In this document: one piece after another, positions 1-8,870 of the stretch
How the letters are laid out: every line of letters starts with the position of its first letter
How positions within the stretch are numbered: the stretch's first letter is position 1
DNA from: Psychrobacter sp. 28M-43
Lineage (GTDB): Bacteria; Pseudomonadota; Gammaproteobacteria; Pseudomonadales; Moraxellaceae
Assembly: GCF_014770435.1 (NCBI RefSeq)
Contig: NZ_CP061739.1
Location: forward strand, 1,674,001 to 1,738,000
Reading direction: 5' to 3'
Length of the DNA stretch: 64,000 nucleotides
Program-made: the position numbers and the translations under genes
Notes under the pieces: model-generated
Database searches by the model: none
Seen by the model: only the letters and a program-made list of their open reading frames with translations
What the model was told of the DNA's origin: nothing

Positions 1-929
1 GCCTCATTGACATTAAGAGCGACCTCGGGCAACAGCTGGGTCAATGCCAACTGATGTAACAGCTCAGCGAGCCCATCAAACATACTAGTCGCATCGACCA
101 TTTGCGCGCGCATTTGCTCAATATGAGCAGCAACCGCAGACTTATCATGATTATAGATATCTGTGATTAGACGCACTAAGTCAGCAGCATCAATAAGACC
201 AAGCATTGCATTGACAGTCGCATCATCCAGTGCGCCTTGACCAAAAGCAATGGCTTGATCGGTCAATGATAGAGCATCACGCACAGAACCTTTGGCTGCA
301 CTTGCTAACTGCCAAATCGCTGGCTGAGTATAGCCTACCTGCTCTTTGGTCAAGATATTTGCCAAGTGCTCGCTAAGTAACGTTTGTGGTAATGGGCGTA
401 GTACAAACTGCAAGCAGCGCGAAATAATCGTAATTGGTAGCTTCTGTGGATCAGTCGTCGCTAATAAAAACTTCACATGTTCAGGTGGCTCTTCTAACGT
501 TTTTAATAGCGCGTTAAAGCTGTGCGTAGACAGCATATGTACTTCATCAATCAGATAGACCTTATAACGCCCTTGGCTTGGCGCATAAGGCACGTTGTCT
601 AATAATTCACGCGTGTCTTCAACCTTGGTACGAGAAGCGGCATCAATCTCAATAAGATCAATAAAACGCCCCTGATCAATAGCAACGCAATTATCACATA
701 CGCCGCAAGGCGTACTGGTAATACCTGTATCACAGTTTAAGCACTTAGATAAGATGCGCGCAATCGTCGTCTTACCCACTCCGCGAGTTCCAGTAAACAG
801 ATAAGCATGATGCAAGCGGTTATAATCAATCGCATTAATCAACGCTTGAGACACATGCGTCTGCCCAATCAACTCGTGAAAGTTTTTTGGTCGGTATTTG
901 CGAGCTAAAACTTGATATTGCTGCGTCAT
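1..929 (-). CDS. dnaX: DNA polymerase III subunits gamma and tau, N-terminal part (partial)
   Basis: This is the clamp-loader ATPase of the replicative polymerase. About 309 N-terminal codons are present and the gene runs off the low-coordinate end of the window. The minus-strand translation from ATG at 929 begins MTQQYQVLARKYRPKNFHEL and shows Walker A (GTRGVGKTT), the four-Cys zinc module (CLNCD...CGVCDNC), the DEVH Walker B box and the SRC sensor segment, all diagnostic of DnaX. The tau-specific C-terminus, and any frameshift site that would make gamma, lie outside the window. An orphan gene follows on its upstream side, not a partner of the usual dnaX-ybaB-recR cluster, which would lie beyond the window edge if present. 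Identification is firm. Confidence 0.95.
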   Translation of the reverse strand, partial: MTQQYQVLARKYRPKNFHELIGQTHVSQALINAIDYNRLHHAYLFTGTRGVGKTTIARILSKCLNCDTGITSTPCGVCDNCVAIDQGRFIDLIEIDAASRTKVEDTRELLDNVPYAPSQGRYKVYLIDEVHMLSTHSFNALLKTLEEPPEHVKFLLATTDPQKLPITIISRCLQFVLRPLPQTLLSEHLANILTKEQVGYTQPAIWQLASAAKGSVRDALSLTDQAIAFGQGALDDATVNAMLGLIDAADLVRLITDIYNHDKSAVAAHIEQMRAQMVDATSMFDGLAELLHQLALTQLLPEVALNVNE

Positions 930-998
930 AAGAAATGCCAATGTAAATAATACAAATATAAAGGAAGCGTCGGGTTAGTGAATCGTACTATGTTTAGG

Positions 999-2261
999 TT
1001 ATAACTGAGCTTGAAGTTGTGCCAGTCGGTCATATAAGCGTTGAGTACTTTCATCAATCAATGAACCTGCTTGATGAAATATATCCAGATAAACCTCAGT
1101 GTTTACACTGTCTTCACATGGCCGAAACTCTACACCCAGTAAAAACAAATCATCCATTACTGGCTCCTGTAATTGGACATTAATATCTGACAATAAATCT
1201 TTATAAGAAAGCCTAACATTCTCTGCACTCAGCGAACTGCTACCGTCTTGCGCATAAAACACCATGAGATAATGGCGTCCAAATACATGATAAGAATGCT
1301 CATGACGGACATAACCATTCCAGCGCGAGTCTTGATCCATGGTTCTATAAGCTAAGATTTTTTCTACTAGGCATGCATAGGTATATATTGACTCATCTAC
1401 CAAAATATCAACCTGCTCATTTGGTAAAGGTGTACCTGCTTCATGATAACGCTCAATCACGCTGTTAAACAGCTTGAACCACATACCAGTATTTTTTCGC
1501 ATCTCAGCCATTAAGGCGTCGGCATATATAGTCTGATTTGGCTCTACTGCTTTAAGTAAACGCAATTCAACTTGCTCAATTAACTCACTATCAATTAGCT
1601 GCTCTTGCACCCTAATCGCTCTTTGATGAAAGTCCGGTGATTGTAGAAACTGTTTAAGCAATGTCGATTCGTTTTGAAATGATGCAAAGCTAGATAGTTG
1701 ACGACGATGGAAGTCTAAAAAGGTTGTTAAATCACTTGGCGTCACCAACTGATCGAGGATATCAACGAAGTTTTGATGACTAAAGACTTGTAGGATACTT
1801 TGCTCATCATCTAAGTCTAAAACACAGTCTTCTGCAAAAAACCGACTGCCATATTCGTAGCCAACTACATAAGATGAATGACCCGATTGATCGTCTTGAT
1901 GATTGATAGACAATGACGTTAAGCCAATAAAATAAACCGCTTTATCAGTTGTCGCGGCACTTCTATCTACAATTAGGCTGTCGTTTTTTTGATAAATCTG
2001 AGCGTGGCGTTTGATAAGTTGGTTGACAACTTCTTTTCTCCACTCACGAACTTTAGCATTATCCACTTCTTGCTTATTTGCCTGCATCACGACGGTATTG
2101 ACGAGCAAATAAATAGTAGCGCCGGAAAAGTCAAAAACAAAATCATAACCCTGAAAATGATCAGAGTCAGTGATTTTGTCATCAGGCAACTCATACAATG
2201 ATAAAAAACATTGCTGAATCATTTTTTGCCATGGCGCATGTGATGCTTGCTGAATATCCAT
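999..2261 (-). CDS. Hypothetical protein, 420 residues, no recognised domain
   Basis: I do not recognise this family. The ATG at 2261 has a good Shine-Dalgarno (AGAGG about 5 nt upstream), and the reading frame is long and free of low-complexity sequence, so it is very likely a real gene. The protein looks soluble: no signal peptide or membrane segment, acidic, with hydrophobic residues spread evenly. A helical, charged middle part (about residues 160-260) separates a beta-rich N-terminal part from a C-terminal part with several aromatic and His residues near RHEHSYHVFGRHY (about 318-330). It lies between lysS and dnaX on the same strand, with about 70 bp to dnaX, so it may share a transcript with dnaX. 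No function is proposed. Confidence 0.8.
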   Translation of the reverse strand: MDIQQASHAPWQKMIQQCFLSLYELPDDKITDSDHFQGYDFVFDFSGATIYLLVNTVVMQANKQEVDNAKVREWRKEVVNQLIKRHAQIYQKNDSLIVDRSAATTDKAVYFIGLTSLSINHQDDQSGHSSYVVGYEYGSRFFAEDCVLDLDDEQSILQVFSHQNFVDILDQLVTPSDLTTFLDFHRRQLSSFASFQNESTLLKQFLQSPDFHQRAIRVQEQLIDSELIEQVELRLLKAVEPNQTIYADALMAEMRKNTGMWFKLFNSVIERYHEAGTPLPNEQVDILVDESIYTYACLVEKILAYRTMDQDSRWNGYVRHEHSYHVFGRHYLMVFYAQDGSSSLSAENVRLSYKDLLSDINVQLQEPVMDDLFLLGVEFRPCEDSVNTEVYLDIFHQAGSLIDESTQRLYDRLAQLQAQL

Positions 2262-2287
2262 AATACCTCTATAAACGATATTTCACA

Positions 2288-2330
2288 AAAAAGCTTATAC
2301 CCACTCTGTGAAAATGAGCAAAAGCTTTTT
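2288..2330 (-). terminator. Possible terminator after lysS
   Basis: Nine-base arms AAAAAGCTT (2288-2296) and AAGCTTTTT (2322-2330) are separated by 25 nt. On the minus strand the second arm runs into a T tract, downstream of the lysS stop at 2377. The long loop makes this a weak call. Confidence 0.35.
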
Positions 2331-2376
2331 ATGCTGAGTTAAGTATCAGTTTGGATTTATAGCAAGCAAACCCATC

Positions 2377-3915
2377 TTAGCTGTCTTGTTTGCGGCGCAT
2401 ATGCGGGAACAAGATCACATCACGGATACTAGCAGAGTCGGTAAATAGCATTACTAGACGGTCAATACCAATACCCTCACCAGCTGTCGGTGGCAAACCA
2501 TAAGACAATGCTTCGATATACTCTTCATCAAAATGCATAGCTTCATCATCGCCAGCGTCTTTTTCAGCAACCTGACCACGGAAACGCTCAGCTTGGTCTG
2601 CTGGGTCATTAAGCTCGCTAAAACCATTAGCCAACTCACGACCACCAACGAACAGCTCAAAGCGATCAGTAATCTCAGGATTGTCATCACTACGGCGCGC
2701 TAGTGGTGAGGTCTCAGCTGGGTACTCAGTAATGAACGTTGGCTGACGTAATTGATGCTCAGCCGTTTCTTCAAAGATAATCGTTTGTAGTTTACCCACA
2801 CCGAACACATCTTTGACTTGTTGCTTAAGTGTCGTAGATGCATATTCTGCTAGGTATTCACGATCATTGATACGTGTCATGTCAAAGTTTTCAGCATATT
2901 TTGCAATCGCATCAGACATTGATAGACGAGCAAATGGTGCTTTTAGGCTAATGGCTTCTTCTTGATACGTAAGCTCTGTTGTGCCCAACACATCTATTGC
3001 TAACTGATTAAACAGACGCTCAGTCAAATCCATTAAGTCATGATAATCAGCGTATGCTTGATAGAACTCAATCATGGTGAATTCAGGGTTATGACGGGTT
3101 GAAACCCCTTCATTACGGAAACTACGGTTAATCTCAAATACGCGCTCAAACCCGCCAACGACCAGACGCTTAAGATAAAGCTCAGGCGCGATACGTAGAT
3201 ATAAAGGCATATCTAATGCGTTATGATGTGTCTCAAACGGACGAGCTACTGCGCCGCCTGGTATCGGATGCATCATTGGCGTTTCAACTTCCATAAAACG
3301 CTCATTGAGCATAAATTGACGAATACCACTAACGATCTGACTACGAACCATAAAGGTATTGCGAGTCGTCTCATTGGTCATCAAATCAAGATGACGATTG
3401 CGATAGCGCGCTTCGACATCAGCCAAACCATGGAACTTGTTTGGCATTGGACGTAGTGATTTGGTCAGTAGCGTAATTTCTTCAATATGTACATACAGAT
3501 CGCCTTTACCTGAGCGACCGATATAGCCTGATACACCAACGATGTCACCCAAATCTAGTGATTTGATGCTTGCACGAGTTTCCTCATCAAGCTCTTTACG
3601 TGCTACATATAGCTGAATACGGCCTGTCATGTCTTGAATCACAATGAACGAACCACGGTTGAGCATGACTCGACCTGCCACGTTTACCTGTGTTTTTTCA
3701 CCATTTGCTGCTTTTTCTTCAATTTCCTGCTTTGAGACACCATCAAAAGCCGTCTGTAAGTCTTGCGCATAATCAGTGCGTTTGAACGTATTAGGATACG
3801 GCTGTTTACCTGAAGCACTAATATCGTCTAGCTTGGCTTGCAGTTGTGCGATTAGCTCGTTAGCATCTTCTACGACTGGGGTTTGATCTTGGTTCTGATT
3901 ATTGTGCTTTGACAT
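2377..3915 (-). CDS. lysS: Lysyl-tRNA synthetase, class II
   Basis: The enzyme charges tRNA-Lys with lysine in the cytoplasm. The 512 residues match the usual length of class II LysRS. An N-terminal OB-fold anticodon-binding domain (about residues 75-190) includes [10 protein letters not shown]. The catalytic core carries motif 2 ([14 protein letters not shown]) and motif 3 ([15 protein letters not shown]) near the C-terminus. The first 40 residues are polar and Gln/Asn rich, a normal leader for the family. It is transcribed alone or with prfA upstream (130 bp gap). Nothing is missing or unusual. Confidence 0.97.
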   Translation of the reverse strand: MSKHNNQNQDQTPVVEDANELIAQLQAKLDDISASGKQPYPNTFKRTDYAQDLQTAFDGVSKQEIEEKAANGEKTQVNVAGRVMLNRGSFIVIQDMTGRIQLYVARKELDEETRASIKSLDLGDIVGVSGYIGRSGKGDLYVHIEEITLLTKSLRPMPNKFHGLADVEARYRNRHLDLMTNETTRNTFMVRSQIVSGIRQFMLNERFMEVETPMMHPIPGGAVARPFETHHNALDMPLYLRIAPELYLKRLVVGGFERVFEINRSFRNEGVSTRHNPEFTMIEFYQAYADYHDLMDLTERLFNQLAIDVLGTTELTYQEEAISLKAPFARLSMSDAIAKYAENFDMTRINDREYLAEYASTTLKQQVKDVFGVGKLQTIIFEETAEHQLRQPTFITEYPAETSPLARRSDDNPEITDRFELFVGGRELANGFSELNDPADQAERFRGQVAEKDAGDDEAMHFDEEYIEALSYGLPPTAGEGIGIDRLVMLFTDSASIRDVILFPHMRRKQDS

Positions 3916-4045
3916 AACACTCTCAATATTTTTAGGTAATTAAATGGATAAACGAAAACAGAAAAATTAAATCAATACTTATTATTATAAGAACAGACAT
4001 GGTGATAAAAAAGATAAAACTGTTGGTACTCTTAAAGACTAACTA

Positions 4046-5137
4046 CTAGTCATTGCCACCGATACTGGCCATCAAATCAGCCTGATGCTCACGTAATAGC
4101 GCATCAAGAATCTCATCCAAATCGCCTTCCATAATGGAATCAAGCTTGTATAAGGTAAGGTTGATACGGTGATCGGTCATGCGACCTTGTGGAAAATTAT
4201 AGGTACGGATACGCTCAGAGCGATCGCCACTACCGACCAAGTCACGACGTATAGAGTCCGCCACATCGACCTGTGCTTGCACTTTGGCCTGTTGAATTTT
4301 AGAGACCAGCATTTTCATAGCGTGCGCACGGTTTTTGTGCTGGCTACGCTCTTGCTGACACTCTACCACGGTACCCGTTGGAATATGCGTCAAACGGACA
4401 GCAGAGTCAGTCGTGTTAACGTGCTGACCACCAGCGCCACTTGAGCGGAAAGTATCCATTTTGATATCAGCAGGATTGATATCAACGGTATCATCAATCT
4501 CAACTTCTGGCATGACCGCAACCGTACAAGCTGATGTGTGAACACGACCTTGGCTTTCGGTCTCAGGGACACGCTGTACACGGTGAGCGCCCGATTCAAA
4601 CTTCAGGCGACCATATACACTGTTGCCAGATACGCGAGTGATGATTTCTTTATAACCACCATGCTCACCTTCATTTGCAGAGAGCACTTCTAGTGTCCAG
4701 CCTTGGCTCTGCGCGTATTTTTGGTACATGCGGAACAAGTCACCAGAGAAAATCGCTGCTTCATCGCCGCCTGTCCCTGCACGAATCTCCAAAAACGCTG
4801 GCACTTTATCGTTAGGGTCTTTGGGTAGCATCATCAGATTGAGCGCTTCTTCCATCTCTACGATGGTATCACGCGCACTTTCAATCTCATCGATCATCAT
4901 CTCTTTCATGTCAGGATCTGTTGCATCGGCTAGCATCGCTTCTGCATCAGCCTGATCCGTTTCTGCACCCACGTAGTTTTGCCACAGCGTCGTGATCTCC
5001 ATCAAGTCGCTGTGCTCAACAGACAATTCACGGAACTTATTATTATCACTGATGACACTAGGATCTGATAATAAAGCGGTGACCTCTTCATAACGGTCTA
5101 CCATCTGGTCTAAACGCAGGCGTAAGGATTCTTTCAT
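4046..5137 (-). CDS. prfA: Peptide chain release factor 1
   Basis: RF1 reads UAA and UAG stop codons and triggers release of the finished peptide. The 363 residues are of standard length. The GGQ peptidyl-hydrolysis motif lies in [17 protein letters not shown], and the domain around [19 protein letters not shown] is typical of RF1. ATG at 5137 is the natural start. The prmC (hemK) methyltransferase gene, often next to prfA, does not follow here; lysS lies downstream instead. Identification as RF1 rather than RF2 rests on overall resemblance and on the lack of a programmed frameshift near the start. Confidence 0.96.
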   Translation of the reverse strand: MKESLRLRLDQMVDRYEEVTALLSDPSVISDNNKFRELSVEHSDLMEITTLWQNYVGAETDQADAEAMLADATDPDMKEMMIDEIESARDTIVEMEEALNLMMLPKDPNDKVPAFLEIRAGTGGDEAAIFSGDLFRMYQKYAQSQGWTLEVLSANEGEHGGYKEIITRVSGNSVYGRLKFESGAHRVQRVPETESQGRVHTSACTVAVMPEVEIDDTVDINPADIKMDTFRSSGAGGQHVNTTDSAVRLTHIPTGTVVECQQERSQHKNRAHAMKMLVSKIQQAKVQAQVDVADSIRRDLVGSGDRSERIRTYNFPQGRMTDHRINLTLYKLDSIMEGDLDEILDALLREHQADLMASIGGND

Positions 5138-5316
5138 AAAAGGACTTTTAATTGGATAAGAGGAATAAGCCCGTGATTATAGCAAATTTTTTGGGGTAAA
5201 TTAAAACCTCTAATCATTCTTGTTGATATTGTCGGTAATCTCGATGTTATCTTCTCAAACATCTCTGTTTATATTTAGATGTCACGACGTAATTTCAATA
5301 GCAGAACGACAGACAA

Positions 5317-5348
5317 AAAAATAGCTAAGAAGACTCTTAGCTATTTTT
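5317..5348 (-). terminator. Rho-independent terminator after the FabH-like gene
   Basis: Perfect 14-base arms AAAAATAGCTAAGA (5317-5330) and TCTTAGCTATTTTT (5335-5348) enclose a 4-nt loop. T-rich flanks on either strand make it usable in both directions; the gene ending at 5371 is the obvious client. Confidence 0.8.
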
Positions 5349-5370
5349 ATCAGGACAGGTAGTTAAAGTA

Positions 5371-6516
5371 TTAAACCTTGCGAACCAACACCGAACCAAT
5401 AGAGTAACCTGCACCAAATGAGCAAATAACGCCCAGATCGCCTGATACTAAATCATCTTTGTGGCGATGGAATACAATCATAGGACTCGCTGAGCTAGTA
5501 TTGGCAAATTCAGCAATAACACTCGGAGCAATCGATTTATCGGCATCTTTACCAACCACGGTACGTAAGATCAAATCCAACATATTGGCATTGGCTTGAT
5601 GCAACCACATCATCTTAACATCAGACGTTGGGATGTCGTTTTCTTGCAAGTGCTCAGTGATAATCTCTGACACTTTTGGACAGACTTCACGGAATACTTT
5701 ACGACCGTTTTGCAAAAACAGCTTGTCAGTGACCGGTGCTTTGATATCTGGATACATTTCAGTCTGCGCTGCTAGATACTCTGAGCGATCCATAAAGCCA
5801 TATTCGTTTTTGATGTTGGTCGAAAACTGAGTAAATAGCTTAGAGTTTAGAATCTCGTAACCTTTTGGCGTATCTAATTCTTCAACAATAGAAGCAGTCG
5901 CTACGTCACCGAAGATAAAGTGGCTGTCACGGTTACGCCAGTTTAGATGCGCTGAGGTAATCTCAACGTTGACCACAGCAATACGCTTGGCCAAACCAGA
6001 GATGATAGAACCATGTGCTTGTGACAGACCAAAAGTCGCCGCACTACACGCAACGTTCATATCATAAGCAAAGCCGCCAATCATACCAATTTCGTTTTGG
6101 ATTTCGATAGCAACCGCAGGATAAGTACGCTGGAAGTTTGAGCAAGCAAGGATGATACCGTCTAAGTCATTGGCCTCAAGTCCAGCATCAGCCAAAGCGT
6201 CTCTCAGTGCTGCTGCACCCATTTCGGCCATGACCGACAGCTCTTCGCCCAAGTTGCGGTAAGGGATAACTGGCGCCATGATCTCAGTATTTAAGATACC
6301 TTCTTTTTCCATCACATAACGTGATTTGATACCAGATACTTTTTCGATGAAAGCAGCTGAAGAAGGCTCAAGTGCCGTCACTGTCTCTGCAGCTATCTCT
6401 TCAGCATGTTCGGTATTATAGTTTTCAACATACTGGTTAAATGACTCAACTAGCTCTTCGTTACTAATGCTGTAAGGTGGGATATAAAGACCAGTGCCTG
6501 TGATACAAGTCGTCAT
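5371..6516 (-). CDS. Beta-ketoacyl-ACP synthase III (FabH-like, long form)
   Basis: This thiolase-fold condensing enzyme is expected to join an acyl-CoA primer to malonyl-ACP at the start of fatty acid synthesis. The catalytic triad is visible: Cys157 in [10 protein letters not shown], His in WLHQANANM and Asn in FANTSSASP. At 381 residues it is longer than the typical FabH of about 320. The extra sequence is mostly in the N-terminal third (about residues 25-85, [20 protein letters not shown]). Long FabH-like proteins of this type occur in Acinetobacter and Pseudomonas, and some are reported to use medium-chain acyl-CoA; that preference cannot be read from the sequence. It stands alone, with its own terminator and outside a fab cluster. 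Confidence 0.85.
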   Translation of the reverse strand: MTTCITGTGLYIPPYSISNEELVESFNQYVENYNTEHAEEIAAETVTALEPSSAAFIEKVSGIKSRYVMEKEGILNTEIMAPVIPYRNLGEELSVMAEMGAAALRDALADAGLEANDLDGIILACSNFQRTYPAVAIEIQNEIGMIGGFAYDMNVACSAATFGLSQAHGSIISGLAKRIAVVNVEITSAHLNWRNRDSHFIFGDVATASIVEELDTPKGYEILNSKLFTQFSTNIKNEYGFMDRSEYLAAQTEMYPDIKAPVTDKLFLQNGRKVFREVCPKVSEIITEHLQENDIPTSDVKMMWLHQANANMLDLILRTVVGKDADKSIAPSVIAEFANTSSASPMIVFHRHKDDLVSGDLGVICSFGAGYSIGSVLVRKV

Positions 6517-6811
6517 GATAAGCTTCCTTGTCTACTACTGTGGTGCTTGGAATAAGCATAAAAGTGGAAAAATAATAGCCATTCAAATTCAGTGAATAAC
6601 TGTAAACTTAAAATCAGTGTGTTTATTATGCCTGAATATTATAATTTTTCTAATACTTTGTTACAAATAATCTGTTTCTTGCCATAAATTAGCAAAGACT
6701 GCCGTCCTTTTTCGGTAGCTACGTTATAATTGGCATCATTTATTTTGTACTATTCGTCGAACTATCTTAATTATTCAGAACATTGATACACGCTCATACT
6801 TAGGAATGCTA

Positions 6812-7522
6812 ATGGCAGAACTTCTCAACTGGTTATTTGGTCAATACGCTGACTACTCTACGATATTCATCATCCTTGAACTGATTGCCGTTATCTTCGG
6901 CGTAGCAAGTGTCTTACTCGCCAGCAAAACCAATATTTTAGTCTTCCCTATTGGTCTGGTCAGCACTGCTATATTTGTGTACCTACTGTGGAAGTGGCAG
7001 CTGTTTGGCGATATGTTCATCAATGCTTACTATACCGTGATGAGTTTATATGGCTGGATTAACTGGTCAAAGAACAAGAAAAACCAGTCTGTTGAGCATA
7101 AGCAGACAGATACCAATAACGTCCGTATTGAACATTTGCATGCAGGTGACATCCCGATCCTCTCTGCTTTGGCAGCAGGAACGATAGCTTTTGTAGGATT
7201 GGTCTATTATTTCCGTCCAGTGATTAATAATGGCTTTAGTTTCGATAATGCGGTACTTGGAATCCATCTATTTACTTGGGTCGATTATACTGACATGCTC
7301 ACCACAGCTTTGTTTCTGATGGCAATGTGGCTCATGGCACGACGAAAAATCGAGCATTGGATACTCTGGATCATCGCTGATGCGATCTCGGTACCATTAT
7401 ACTTCTATAAAGGTTTTACTTTTACCGCGCTACAATATGTAGTCTTCACTCTTATCGCAATCTGGGCATACTATGAATGGCAACGACGCTACCGTGTACA
7501 ACCTCGAGCAGCATACGCCTAA
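6812..7522 (+). CDS. pnuC: Nicotinamide riboside transporter PnuC
   Basis: PnuC moves nicotinamide riboside across the inner membrane by facilitated diffusion, for NAD salvage. The protein (236 residues) has about seven hydrophobic segments and the family-typical WQLFGDMFINAYYTVMSLYGWINW region, followed by a charged loop and more membrane helices. An in-frame ATG at 6806 exists, but the TTAGGA Shine-Dalgarno at 6800-6805 would then abut the start; ATG at 6812 has correct spacing and is preferred. Its 3' end overlaps the downstream kinase gene, so uptake and phosphorylation are translationally coupled. It is divergent from the FabH-like gene across 290 bp. Confidence 0.93.
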   Translation: MAELLNWLFGQYADYSTIFIILELIAVIFGVASVLLASKTNILVFPIGLVSTAIFVYLLWKWQLFGDMFINAYYTVMSLYGWINWSKNKKNQSVEHKQTDTNNVRIEHLHAGDIPILSALAAGTIAFVGLVYYFRPVINNGFSFDNAVLGIHLFTWVDYTDMLTTALFLMAMWLMARRKIEHWILWIIADAISVPLYFYKGFTFTALQYVVFTLIAIWAYYEWQRRYRVQPRAAYA

Positions 7523-8081
7523 ATCTGTCATCAACGTCGCGGTCTTAGGGGCAGAAAGTACGGGTAAGACGACCTTATGTCGTGATTTGGCCGAGCATTT
7601 TGATAGTCCATGGGTGTCAGAATATATGCGCACCTACTTACAGGAAAAATGGGACAACAAGAAGCTGACTTGTACGTGGGAAGATCTGCTCCCTATCGCA
7701 CAGGGGCAGATTACACTAGAGAATACCTTAGCCAAACAAGTCGCTCAGACGAATAATGCCAGTCATTATTTGTTTTGCGATACCAGTTTGTTTGAGCTGA
7801 TGGTTTATTCTTATTGGTATTATGGCGACTGTCCTACGGCCCTTGAGCAAGCAGCATTGGCCCATCATTATGATTTGATATTATTGACTGATGTTGATAC
7901 GCCATGGGTGGCTGATGACTTGCGCGACAGTCCGCATCAACGCGATGAGATAAGTGCTTATTTCGCCAGTCAATTAAGCAAGCATCAGAAATCATTCCAA
8001 CGCATTAGTGGCGATAGAAAAGCACGCGTTCAGCAAGTAGTAGCGCAGCTCGCTAATATAGACAAAATCTCATATGACTAA
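7473..8081 (+). CDS. NadR-type nicotinamide riboside kinase (AAA ATPase fold)
   Basis: The protein resembles the C-terminal ribosylnicotinamide kinase domain of NadR, which phosphorylates nicotinamide riboside to NMN and so traps it in the cell. A P-loop (GAESTGKTT) sits near residue 27, followed by the family pattern WVSEYMRTYLQ and a DTSLFELMVYSYWYYG segment. There is no NMN adenylyltransferase or DNA-binding domain, so this is a kinase-only form of 202 residues. The frame starts at ATG 7473, 50 bp inside pnuC; an in-frame GTG at 7494 is an alternative. Pairing with pnuC supports the role strongly. The kinase assignment is by family and context. Confidence 0.88.
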   Translation: MNGNDATVYNLEQHTPKSVINVAVLGAESTGKTTLCRDLAEHFDSPWVSEYMRTYLQEKWDNKKLTCTWEDLLPIAQGQITLENTLAKQVAQTNNASHYLFCDTSLFELMVYSYWYYGDCPTALEQAALAHHYDLILLTDVDTPWVADDLRDSPHQRDEISAYFASQLSKHQKSFQRISGDRKARVQQVVAQLANIDKISYD

Positions 8082-8176
8082 AACTAAATAGCTATGGTCA
8101 TAAACTTACCCATATTTATGTCTTACAAATTTTTCGTCTTTAAGACTTTCTTGTCTTTAAAACCTAAGAGATACCC

Positions 8177-8701
8177 ATGCTAAAAAAGTTTGAGCTTTAT
8201 TTAGAAAAAACCATCTTTAATAGCCGCTGGATACTGGCACCCTTTTATCTAGGGCTTGTGTTAGGCATTATTTTATTATTTATTAAGTTTGTCCAAAAGC
8301 TATGGCACATGTTCGCTGACATTCTGACGGCCTCTGAAGCCAGTGTGATTGTAGATATATTGGTATTGGTTGATATCTCTCTGGTTGCCAGTTTATTGCT
8401 TATCATTATATTCAGTGGCTATGAGATTTTTGTCTCAAAAATCGATACTGGCACCCATGATGATCGTCCTAGCTGGATGGGCAAAGTGGACTTTTCGGGT
8501 CTAAAGCTCAAAGTCATCGGAGCGATCGTCGCTATCTCGGCAATTGACCTTTTGAAATCCTTTATGGATATCTCTAGCGGAATGAGTGAACTTGATGCCG
8601 ACAAACTCATGTGGAAGGTTATTATTCATATGACCTTTGTATTGTCTGGCTTGTTATTCGCTATTATGGATAAAGTCGTTGGCGACACGAAAAAGCATTA
8701 A
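8177..8701 (+). CDS. UPF0114 family inner-membrane protein (YqhA-like)
   Basis: This 174-residue protein matches the UPF0114 (YqhA) family. Its N-terminal motif FELYLEKTIFNSRWILAPFY is typical, and three to four membrane helices follow (about residues 17-40, 55-80, 110-130 and 140-165), with a polar loop containing DRPSWMGKVDFSGLKLK. The family's function is unknown. It stands 95 bp after the NadR-like kinase and 170 bp before creD, on the same strand. Family membership is confident; no role is inferred. Confidence 0.88.
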   Translation: MLKKFELYLEKTIFNSRWILAPFYLGLVLGIILLFIKFVQKLWHMFADILTASEASVIVDILVLVDISLVASLLLIIIFSGYEIFVSKIDTGTHDDRPSWMGKVDFSGLKLKVIGAIVAISAIDLLKSFMDISSGMSELDADKLMWKVIIHMTFVLSGLLFAIMDKVVGDTKKH

Positions 8702-8870
8702 AAAAATTAATAATCGAAAAACAGTTATCCGAAAATATCAACTTTTACCCTTTCACAGTTATTCCATATTGCCTGCACATCTTCTCGTTATGTCCTCTCT
8801 ATGATGTCTTTTAAAACCACAGTCTGCTATCTCGGCAGCTGTGGATTAAAGACACTTAGGAGGCGACCAC

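Noticed and set aside
8752..8767. A TTCAC that might form a CreB-binding repeat upstream of creD
   Set aside because: The second TTCAC half is not present at the right spacing (TCCAT instead), so the match is no better than chance.
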